64,000 nt of DNA from Bradyrhizobium sp. 141 (lineage in GTDB: Bacteria; Pseudomonadota; Alphaproteobacteria; Rhizobiales; Xanthobacteraceae): assembly GCF_023074055.1 (NCBI RefSeq), contig NZ_JADPKR010000108.1, positions 124,001 through 188,000 on the forward strand, read 5' to 3'. Positions 53,473 to 60,313 of the stretch are shown piece by piece. The first letter of the stretch is position 1. Every line of letters begins with the position of its first letter. Under the pieces are notes generated by a model, which was given only the letters and a program-made list of their open reading frames with translations, searched no databases and had not been told where the DNA came from. Position numbers and translations under genes: made by a program.

Positions 53473-54891
53473 ATGACGATGGACAAACGCATAATCCCCC
53501 TGATCATGTGCGGCGGTGCCGGCACGCGGCTGTGGCCGGCTTCGCGCGAGGTGCGGCCCAAGCAGTTCCTGCCGCTGTTCGGCACGCGCTCGACCTTCCA
53601 GGACACGCTGCTGCGCGTCTCCGATCCCCAGCTGTTCGAGCGGCCGATCGTCATCACCAATGCCTCCTATCGCTTCATGGTGCTGGAGCAGCTCGCCGAG
53701 ATCGGCATCGAGGCCGACGTGATCCTCGAGCCGATGCGGCGTGATTCAGGACCGGCGATCGCCGCGGGCGCGGTGTTCGCGCAGAACCGCGCCAGTGAAG
53801 CGATCGTGCTCGCGCTCGCCGCCGATCACGTCGTGCAGGACACTGCCGCTTTCGTCGCCGCCTGCCGCGAGGGCCTTGCGGCCGCGAGCACCGGGCGCAT
53901 CGTCACCTTCGGCGTCAAGCCGGAGCGGCCGGCGACCGAATACGGCTACATCAACCCGGGCGAGGTGATCTCCGGCGAGGTGCATGCGGTCGCGCGCTTC
54001 GTCGAGAAGCCGGACGCGGTGAAGGCATCCGACTACGTCAATTCGGGCTATCTCTGGAACAGCGGCAACTTCATGTTCCCGGCCAGCGTCCTGCTCGACG
54101 AATATCGCAAGGTCGACGCGGGAAGCGTCGAGGCCGTCACCAATGCGGTCAACAATGCCGGCCGCGATCTCGGCTTCGTCACGCTGGAGCCCGAGGCGTT
54201 CGGTTCGGCGAAGGCGATCTCGATCGATTATGCCGTGATGGAGAAGACCTCGCGCGCGGCCGTGGTGCCGGTGTCGTGCGGCTGGTCCGACGTCGGCTCC
54301 TGGCACGCGGTGTGGGAGCTCTCTGACAAGGACGCGCAAGGCAATGCGGCGCACGGCGCCGCGGTGTTCGAGGACTCGCGCAACTGCAACGTCACCACCG
54401 ACCAGGCGCTGGTCGCGCTCGAAGGCGTCGACGATCTCGTCGTCGTCGCAACCGCGGATGCGGTTCTGGTCTCGCGCCAGAAGGACGCCAACGGCCTGAA
54501 GCGTCTCGTCGCGAAGCTGAAGGCGGTCGCGCCCAAGGTCACCGAGGAGCATCTCAAGATGCACCGGCCTTGGGGCAGCTATCAGTCCGTCGACAATGGC
54601 GAGCGCCACCAGGTCAAGCGCATCGTGGTGAAGCCGGGCGGAAGGCTGTCGCTGCAGAAGCACCATCATCGGGCCGAGCACTGGATCGTGGTCCGCGGCG
54701 CAGCCCGTGTCACCGTCAACGAGACCGTGAAGACCGTGCACGAGAACGAGTCGATCTACATTCCGATGGGCGCCGTCCACCGCATGGAGAACCCCGGTAA
54801 AATCATGCTGGAACTGATTGAGGTCCAGACCGGAAGCTATCTCGGGGAAGACGACATCATCCGGATTGAAGACGACTATCAAAGGTCGTAA
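53473..54891 (+). CDS. manC: Mannose-1-phosphate guanylyltransferase / mannose-6-phosphate isomerase
   Basis: A 472-residue bifunctional enzyme that makes GDP-mannose. The nucleotidyltransferase pattern is MCGGAGTRLWPASREVRPKQF, then LALAADHVVQD near residue 115 and FVEKPDAVKASDYV near 175. The C-terminal cupin isomerase domain has HRPWGSYQSVDNGERHQVKR and LQKHHHRAEHWIVV near 395, with metal-binding histidines. Start at ATG 53473 (MTMDKR), with a second ATG two codons later. GDP-mannose feeds the LPS genes here, for example the LpcC-like transferase. Confidence 0.93.
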   Translation: MTMDKRIIPLIMCGGAGTRLWPASREVRPKQFLPLFGTRSTFQDTLLRVSDPQLFERPIVITNASYRFMVLEQLAEIGIEADVILEPMRRDSGPAIAAGAVFAQNRASEAIVLALAADHVVQDTAAFVAACREGLAAASTGRIVTFGVKPERPATEYGYINPGEVISGEVHAVARFVEKPDAVKASDYVNSGYLWNSGNFMFPASVLLDEYRKVDAGSVEAVTNAVNNAGRDLGFVTLEPEAFGSAKAISIDYAVMEKTSRAAVVPVSCGWSDVGSWHAVWELSDKDAQGNAAHGAAVFEDSRNCNVTTDQALVALEGVDDLVVVATADAVLVSRQKDANGLKRLVAKLKAVAPKVTEEHLKMHRPWGSYQSVDNGERHQVKRIVVKPGGRLSLQKHHHRAEHWIVVRGAARVTVNETVKTVHENESIYIPMGAVHRMENPGKIMLELIEVQTGSYLGEDDIIRIEDDYQRS

Positions 54892-55006
54892 CCAGCAAAC
54901 TCCGAATCACGCGACCCGGGCCAAAGAGGCGGTATCTTTCGGCTTAAGGCCCGGGGAACGTGTAACTTTTTGAATCAAATCGTGTCCGGGCCGCCAGGGC
55001 GGCATT

Positions 55007-55022
55007 CGCCACAAATGTGGCG
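55007..55022 (+). promoter_or_regulatory. Palindromic site upstream of the oxidoreductase gene
   Basis: CGCCACA-AA-TGTGGCG is a perfect 7-base inverted repeat within the 181-base gap before 55073. TGCTAGAA follows at 55027-55034 and could serve as a -10. Whether this is an operator or the -35 region of a promoter is uncertain. Confidence 0.4.
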
Positions 55023-55072
55023 TCCGTGCTAGAAGCGCGCCGGGGATTTGCGTTGAATCGGGGTTTGCTCAG

Positions 55073-56077
55073 ATGAGTTCCAAAGGGTCAGCACCGGCAA
55101 AGGCCGGCTTGCGCGTCGGCGTCATTGGCGCCGGCGTGATGGGCAGCAACCATGCGCGCGTGCTTGCGGGTCTTCCCGGCGTCAGCCTGGTCGGCATTGT
55201 CGATCCCTCGCCGGCGCACCGGACGCGCACCACCGAGCTTGCGAGCTGCCAAGGCTTCGAGACGCTCGACCAGCTCTTCGCCGAAGGCGTCGATGCGGTC
55301 ACCATCGCAGCTCCGACCCATCTGCATCACGAGGTCGCGCTCGCCTGCATCGCCAAGAACATTCATGTCCTGGTCGAGAAGCCGATCGCGTCCACCGTCG
55401 AAGAGGGCCGCGAGATCGTTGCCGCCGCGCAAAAGGCGGGCGTCACGCTGATGGTCGGCCACGTCGAGCGCTTCAATCCGGCGGTCGCCGCCGTCAAGCA
55501 GGCAATCGCGGGCGAGGATATTCTCTCCATCGCGATCACGCGCGTCGGCCCGTTCCCGCCGCGCATGTCCAATGTCGGCGTCGTCATCGACCTCGCCGTG
55601 CACGACATCGATTTGATCCGCTGGTTCACCGAATCCGACATCGTCGAGGTGCAGCCGCAGCTGTCGAGCGCGGTCGCCGAGCGCGAGGACATCGCGCTCC
55701 TGCAGTTCCGTACCGAGAGCGGCGTGCTCGCGCACATCAACACCAATTGGCTGACGCCGTTCAAGGCGCGCAGCGTCACGGTCGCGACCCGCGGCAAATA
55801 CGTGATGGGCGATCTGCTCACGCGCCAGGTCACCGAGTGCTTCGGCTTCAAGCCCGATGGCAGCTATTCGATGCGGCATCTGCCGGTCGGCCATGACGAG
55901 CCGCTCCGCGCCGAGCTGATCGCGTTCCTCAAGGCCGTGCGTCACGGCGAAACGCCGGCGGTCACCGGCGACGAAGGCGTCGCCAGCCTCGAGATCGCGA
56001 CGCAGTGCCTCGAAACGCCGTCGCAGCCCGCAGCGACGGCGTCCGCCCGCAAGGGTCCGCGCCGCGTTGCCGGCTGA
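55073..56077 (+). CDS. Gfo/Idh/MocA-family oxidoreductase (GnnA-like)
   Basis: A 334-residue NAD-dependent dehydrogenase. The Rossmann start is VGVIGAGVMGSNHARVLAGL, the catalytic EKP motif is VLVEKPIAST near residue 100, and DLAVHDIDLIRWF near 180 gives the active-site histidine. The gene precedes a DegT-family aminotransferase by 9 bases. This pairing matches GnnA/GnnB, which oxidise then aminate UDP-GlcNAc at C3 to give UDP-GlcNAc3N for lipid A. Bradyrhizobium lipid A is known to contain 2,3-diamino-2,3-dideoxyglucose, so this role is likely but not proven. Confidence 0.85.
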   Translation: MSSKGSAPAKAGLRVGVIGAGVMGSNHARVLAGLPGVSLVGIVDPSPAHRTRTTELASCQGFETLDQLFAEGVDAVTIAAPTHLHHEVALACIAKNIHVLVEKPIASTVEEGREIVAAAQKAGVTLMVGHVERFNPAVAAVKQAIAGEDILSIAITRVGPFPPRMSNVGVVIDLAVHDIDLIRWFTESDIVEVQPQLSSAVAEREDIALLQFRTESGVLAHINTNWLTPFKARSVTVATRGKYVMGDLLTRQVTECFGFKPDGSYSMRHLPVGHDEPLRAELIAFLKAVRHGETPAVTGDEGVASLEIATQCLETPSQPAATASARKGPRRVAG

Positions 56078-56086
56078 ACTCCCTCC

Positions 56087-57274
56087 ATGTCGACCAGTCA
56101 AGAAGGCGCCAAGAACCAGACCATGAACCAGCATCTGCGTTCCGAACCCATTCCCTTCATTGACGTCGCCTCGCAGCGCCGCCGGCTCGGCGCTTCGCTG
56201 GATGCCGCCGTCAAGCGCGTGATGGACCATTGCCAGTTCGTCAACGGTCCTGAAGTCGCCGAGTTCGAGAAGCAGCTCGCGGCCTACAGCGGCGCCAAGC
56301 ATGTGATCGGCTGCGCCAGCGGCACCGACGCCATCCTGATGGTGATGATGGCGAAGAATGTCGGGCCCGGCGATGCCGTGCTGTGTCCGTCCTTTACCTT
56401 CATCGCCACCGCCTCGCCCGTGGCGCGGACCGGCGCGACGCCGGTTTATGTCGACGTCGATGAGACGACCTTCAACATGAGCCCGGAGTCGCTGAAGCGC
56501 GGCATCGCGGCTGCGCGGAAGGCCGGCCTCAAGCCCGTCGCGGTCATTCCGGTCGATCTGTTCGGCCAGCCCGCCGATCACGACGCCATCGCGGAGATCG
56601 CCAAGGCCGAGGGCCTGTTCGTGCTCGACGACGCCGCGCAAGGGTTCGGCGCGAGCTACAAGGGCCGCAAGCTCGGCACCTTCGGGCTCGCCACGGCGAC
56701 CAGCTTTTTCCCGGCAAAGCCGCTCGGCTGCTTCGGCGACGGCGGCGCCATCTTCACCGATGACGACGAGCTGGCGGCGACACTGCGCAGCATCCGGGTG
56801 CACGGGCAGGGCGTCGACAAATACGACAACGTCCGGCTCGGCCTGACCGGCCGGCTCGACACCATGCAGGCCGCGGTCCTGATCGAGAAGCTGAAGATTT
56901 TCGACGACGAGATCGCCGCTCGCAACAGGGTTGCGGAACGCTACGCGCGCGGGCTGAGCAACGTCGTCACCGTGCCGCGTCTGGCGCCCGGCAACACCTC
57001 GGTCTGGGCGCAGTACACGATCCGCCTGCCGAAGGGGACCGATCGCGACGGTTTCGCCGCCGCGCTGAAAGCCCAGGGCGTGCCGACCGCTATCTATTAC
57101 GGCAAGTCGATGCATCAGCAGACCGCCTACAAGCAATATCCGGTTGCCGACGGCGGCCTGCCTGGCTGCGAGAGCCTGTCGCAGGACGTCATCAGCCTGC
57201 CGATGCACGCCTACCTGACCGAAGCCGATCAGGAGCGCGTGATCGCCGCCGTGCGCGGCGCGCTGGCGGGCTGA
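56087..57274 (+). CDS. DegT/DnrJ/EryC1/StrS aminotransferase (GnnB-like)
   Basis: A PLP aminotransferase of about 395 residues. GCASGTDAILMVMMAKNVGPG near residue 83 forms the cofactor phosphate site, VLDDDAAQ-type LDDAAQGFGASYKGRKLG near 185 the acid residue, and FFPAKPLGCFGDGGAIFT near 205 holds the lysine that binds PLP. The start is ambiguous: ATG 56087, or ATG 56123 (MNQHLRSEPIPFIDVASQ), which fits family N-termini better. The GnnA-like gene directly upstream makes the keto-sugar substrate. Other possibilities are amination of another UDP-keto sugar. Confidence 0.88.
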   Translation: MSTSQEGAKNQTMNQHLRSEPIPFIDVASQRRRLGASLDAAVKRVMDHCQFVNGPEVAEFEKQLAAYSGAKHVIGCASGTDAILMVMMAKNVGPGDAVLCPSFTFIATASPVARTGATPVYVDVDETTFNMSPESLKRGIAAARKAGLKPVAVIPVDLFGQPADHDAIAEIAKAEGLFVLDDAAQGFGASYKGRKLGTFGLATATSFFPAKPLGCFGDGGAIFTDDDELAATLRSIRVHGQGVDKYDNVRLGLTGRLDTMQAAVLIEKLKIFDDEIAARNRVAERYARGLSNVVTVPRLAPGNTSVWAQYTIRLPKGTDRDGFAAALKAQGVPTAIYYGKSMHQQTAYKQYPVADGGLPGCESLSQDVISLPMHAYLTEADQERVIAAVRGALAG

Positions 57275-57280
57275 TTTCTT

Positions 57281-57428
57281 CCCCTCTCCCCTTGTGGGAG
57301 AGGGTGGCTTCGCGAAGCGAAGTCGGGTGAGGGGTCTCTCTCCGTGCGGTAAGTGCTGAGAGAGACCCCTCACCCGATTGAGCTTGCGTCTACCCTCGGC
57401 GCTGCCCTCTCCCACAAGGGGAGAGGGC
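57281..57428. repeat. Palindromic intergenic repeat between the aminotransferase gene and murJ
   Basis: CCCCTCTCCCCTTGTGGGAG at the left and CTCCCACAAGGGGAGAGGG at the right are perfect outer arms of a 148-base inverted repeat; the middle holds GTGAGGGGTCTCTCTC opposite GAGAGACCCCTCAC. It will strongly fold in RNA and may end the LPS transcript. Confidence 0.85.
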
Positions 57429-57524
57429 ACAGCAACGCGCATCGCAAGCCGAGCGGCCGTCTTTTTTAATCACGTCAAACTTCAAAGCCTTATCCTTAGG
57501 CTGATAAGTCTCTAAAACAGACGC

Positions 57525-59051
57525 ATGCTCGGACGCATCTTCACGGTTGGTGGTTACACGCTGCTCTCGCGGCTGACGGGATTTGCCCGCGACATCATGC
57601 TCGCGGCGATCCTCGGCGCAGGCCCCGTGGCCGACGCCTTTTTCGTGGCGCTGCGGTTGCCCAATCATTTCCGCGCGATCTTCGCTGAGGGCGCCTTCAA
57701 CGCCGCCTGGGTGCCGGCCTATGCCCATGTGCATGGCGAGAAGGGGGCGGGCGCAGCAAAACTGTTCGCCGACCGCATCTTCACGCTGCTGCTGGCCTCG
57801 CAAGTTGTGTTGCTGATCGTCGCCTGGCTGTTCATGCCGCAAGCCATGAGCATTTTGGCACCGGGCTTCGGTGAGGACGCCGAGCAGCGCAAGCTTGCGA
57901 TCGAGCTGACCCGGATCACCTTTCCCTATCTGCTGCTGATCACGCTGGTGACGCTCTATGGCGGCATGCTCAACGTGATGCAGCGCTTTGCCAGCGCCGC
58001 GGCAGCCTCAATCTTCCTCAACGTCGCGATGATGATGACGCTGGCGGTTGCCGTCTGGTTTCCGACCGCGGGCCACGCCGCGGCCTGGGGCGTCCTGATC
58101 TCCGGTTTCCTGCAATATTTCCTCCTCGCTGGCGATCTTGCCCGGCATGGCGGCCTTCCGCGCTTTGCGCCCTTGAAGCTCGACGAAGACGTCCGCGGCT
58201 TCTTTAGGGCGCTGGGACCTGCGACGCTGGGCTCGATGGGCACGCAGGTTGCGCTGTTCGCCGACACCATCATCGCGACCTTCCTGCCGGCCGGCGCGCT
58301 GTCGGCGCTTTATTACGCCGACCGGCTCAACCAGCTCCCGATCGGCGTGATCGGCATCGCCATCGGCACCGTGCTGCTGCCGGAGATGTCGCGGCGCATC
58401 ACCGCCAACGACCACGACGGCGCGATGAAGGCGCAGCGCCGCGCGTTCGACTTCACGCTGCTGTTCTCGATCCCGTTCGTCGCGGCGTTCCTGACCGTGC
58501 CCGACGCGATCATGCGCGCGCTGTTCGCCCGCGGCGCGTTCTCGAAGGCCGATGCCGCTGCCGCCGGCGCCACGCTCGCGGCCTATGCGATCGGTCTGAT
58601 TCCTTTCGTGCTGATCCGCAGCGCGGTCGCGACTTTTTATGCGCGCAAGGATACCGCGACCCCGGTTCGGGCGTCGCTGACCGGCATCGCGGTCAACGTC
58701 GCGCTGAAGGTCGCCCTGATGGGATCGCTCGCCCAGATCGGCCTTGCGCTGGCAACCGCGGTCGGCGTCTGGACCAATCTCCTGCTGGTGCTCTTCTTCG
58801 CCGTGCGGCGGGGCTTTCTCGTGCTCGATCGCGCCTGGCTGATGTCGCTCGGCAAATTCCTGCTGACAGGACTGCTCCTCGCCGCAGCGTTCTGGCTGAT
58901 CGCGCGCTTCAGCGGTCCCGCGCTGGGCGCGATGCGCTTCCACGATGAGTTGACGCTGGTGCTGCTCGCCGCCGGCGGCACGATCGTCTATGCGCTCGCG
59001 ATCCTCGTCTTGTTCGGCCGCAAGTGGCTGATTTCGCTGGTGCGAGGCTAG
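57525..59051 (+). CDS. murJ: Lipid II flippase MurJ
   Basis: A 508-residue polytopic protein of the MOP superfamily with about 14 hydrophobic segments. LLSRLTGFARDIMLAAILGAG at the N-terminus and the FRAIFAEGAFNAAWVPAYA stretch near residue 45 are typical of MviN/MurJ. MurJ moves lipid II across the cytoplasmic membrane for peptidoglycan assembly. It is preceded by an inverted repeat and followed by a possible small RNA. Length matches the family. Confidence 0.95.
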   Translation: MLGRIFTVGGYTLLSRLTGFARDIMLAAILGAGPVADAFFVALRLPNHFRAIFAEGAFNAAWVPAYAHVHGEKGAGAAKLFADRIFTLLLASQVVLLIVAWLFMPQAMSILAPGFGEDAEQRKLAIELTRITFPYLLLITLVTLYGGMLNVMQRFASAAAASIFLNVAMMMTLAVAVWFPTAGHAAAWGVLISGFLQYFLLAGDLARHGGLPRFAPLKLDEDVRGFFRALGPATLGSMGTQVALFADTIIATFLPAGALSALYYADRLNQLPIGVIGIAIGTVLLPEMSRRITANDHDGAMKAQRRAFDFTLLFSIPFVAAFLTVPDAIMRALFARGAFSKADAAAAGATLAAYAIGLIPFVLIRSAVATFYARKDTATPVRASLTGIAVNVALKVALMGSLAQIGLALATAVGVWTNLLLVLFFAVRRGFLVLDRAWLMSLGKFLLTGLLLAAAFWLIARFSGPALGAMRFHDELTLVLLAAGGTIVYALAILVLFGRKWLISLVRG

Positions 59052-59099
59052 GCGAGCAGCGCGCTCGCCTCCAGGCTGCAAGCGGCATCCGTGCATCCC

Positions 59100-59128
59100 T
59101 TGATTTCGTGCGATTGCCGTGGTATCAG
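59100..59128 (+). promoter_or_regulatory. Candidate promoter downstream of murJ
   Basis: TTGATT (59100-59105), a 17-base spacer and TATCAG (59123-59128) form a promoter-like pair, with C just before TTGA as in alphaproteobacterial -35 elements. Start of transcription would be near 59135. Confidence 0.45.
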
Positions 59129-59134
59129 CGCTGC

Positions 59135-59212
59135 ATGATCAAATGCTCGCGCATCGTCAACCGCAACCACATGACCCGCTTCGGCTGGGCCGTGGGAGGA
59201 GTCGTGCGCTAG
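59135..59212 (+). CDS. Possible 25-residue leader or small peptide
   Basis: Frame from ATG 59135, ending GGVVR and a TAG 28 bases before the terminator stem. Its codon use is unremarkable. It is listed because of its position inside a promoter-terminator unit; it may be chance. Confidence 0.25.
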   Translation: MIKCSRIVNRNHMTRFGWAVGGVVR

Positions 59213-59240
59213 AAATTCGACGACGACATCTCTTCCACCA

Positions 59241-59270
59241 GGCCCCGCCGGCATCGGACGGGGCCTTTTT
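59241..59270 (+). terminator. Rho-independent terminator
   Basis: GGCCCCG at 59241-59247 pairs with CGGGGCC at 59259-59265, with an inner CCG/CGG, followed by TTTTT. It lies 189 bases after the murJ stop and directly after the candidate small transcript. Confidence 0.85.
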
Positions 59271-59311
59271 CATGGCCACGCTCCCTGCCGGCACAACAGC
59301 AGGAGCATCCG

Positions 59312-59587
59312 ATGCCACCACAACAGACGAACATCACAGCCGCGACGGAGCGCGATGCCGCGAGACTTCGCCTCGACCTCTCCATCGTTCTGAGCCTGCT
59401 CAGGCGATACTTGCTCGCGTTTCAGGAGTGGCGGCCGCGCGCACGGGTCACCTTGCAGGACCTCAGCGACAGGGAGTTGTTGGATATCGGCTTGACGCGC
59501 GGCGAGATCGACAGCCTCGCGCCGGAACGCGCCATCGACAGGTTGAGAGACAACACGAGGACTTTGTGGGGCCGCGGTGGGATGTGA
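59312..59587 (+). CDS. DUF1127 domain-containing protein
   Basis: A 91-residue protein with a C-terminal DUF1127 segment: ARVTLQDLSDRELLDIGLTR followed by GEIDSLAPE. DUF1127 proteins are small, arginine-rich and common in alphaproteobacteria; some bind RNA and act in phosphate or stress regulation. The N-terminal 40 residues lack recognisable features. GNAT gene follows after 47 bases. Confidence 0.82.
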   Translation: MPPQQTNITAATERDAARLRLDLSIVLSLLRRYLLAFQEWRPRARVTLQDLSDRELLDIGLTRGEIDSLAPERAIDRLRDNTRTLWGRGGM

Positions 59588-59634
59588 CGACCACAATCCC
59601 AGCTGACTCGTTGCGACAAGGAGAGGAGGCGATC

Positions 59635-60159
59635 ATGATATCGCATGCTGCACGTGCCCAGGCGGACGTGGAAATCCGCCGATTGATTGTCGATGATCTC
59701 GATCTCTTTCGCGACATTCGCGCGGAGGCGCTTCGGGCGCACCCTCAAACGTTTGGTTCTCGTGAGGAGGACGAGGGCGGGGAGGCGATGCTGGCGGCCT
59801 ATCGCCATTGGCTGAGTGGAGCGATCCTTGGCGCCTTTGGGCGCGGGCATCTGATCGGAGTCGCCGGCTTCTATGTTTCGCCAGATAGGCGATCGCAGCA
59901 TAGGGGCCACATCTTCACGGTCTACGTCAGGGAAGACGGCCGACGTCAGGGAATCGGAGATCGGCTCATCAAAGAGCTTCTTGCCCATGCCGAGGCTCGC
60001 GTCGAACAGGTGCATCTTGCCGTCCTGCTGGAAGCAACCGCTGCGATCAGGACCTATGAGCGCAACGGGTTCGAGGTCTACGGCACGGATCCCGGTGCCG
60101 TCCGCATAGGTGAAGCCACTTATGACAAATACCTTATGGTCAGGAAATTCAGCCAGTAA
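59635..60159 (+). CDS. GNAT-family N-acetyltransferase
   Basis: A 174-residue acetyltransferase with the GNAT core: IRRLIVDDLDLFRDIRAEAL at the N-terminus, FTVYVREDGRRQGIGDRLIKEL near residue 95 carrying the Q/RxxGxG/A acetyl-CoA loop, and AIRTYERNGFEVYGTDP near 140. Shine-Dalgarno AAGGAGAGGAGG precedes the ATG. Substrate unknown; small-molecule or peptide amine is usual. Likely co-transcribed with the DUF1127 gene. Confidence 0.87.
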   Translation: MISHAARAQADVEIRRLIVDDLDLFRDIRAEALRAHPQTFGSREEDEGGEAMLAAYRHWLSGAILGAFGRGHLIGVAGFYVSPDRRSQHRGHIFTVYVREDGRRQGIGDRLIKELLAHAEARVEQVHLAVLLEATAAIRTYERNGFEVYGTDPGAVRIGEATYDKYLMVRKFSQ

Positions 60160-60313
60160 ACCGGTCTGGCAGGCTCCGGCATGTTGCGCCAGAACCGCCG
60201 AGGTGGCTTCGAATCGTCGGACTCTATGGGAACGGCCCGCCTAAACCCGTTTGCCTTGCCAGTTTTTCCACGGCAATATGCCGGCAAAACAACCATGAGA
60301 ACGGGAAGATAAA

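Larger units (their letters stand above)
59135..59270 (+). ncRNA. Candidate small RNA or leader transcript ending in a terminator
   Basis: The promoter-like pair at 59100-59128 and the terminator at 59241-59270 bound about 136 bases. The segment contains a 25-codon frame (59135-59212, MIKCSRIVNRNHMTRFGWAV) that could be a leader peptide. The DUF1127 gene begins 42 bases beyond the terminator, so it might be an attenuated leader of that gene. No known RNA family recognised. Confidence 0.35.

Noticed and set aside
54913..54960. GC-rich inverted repeat after manC as a terminator
   Set aside because: CCCGGGCC and GGCCCGGGG can pair, but the loop is long and no T tract follows, so I did not call it.
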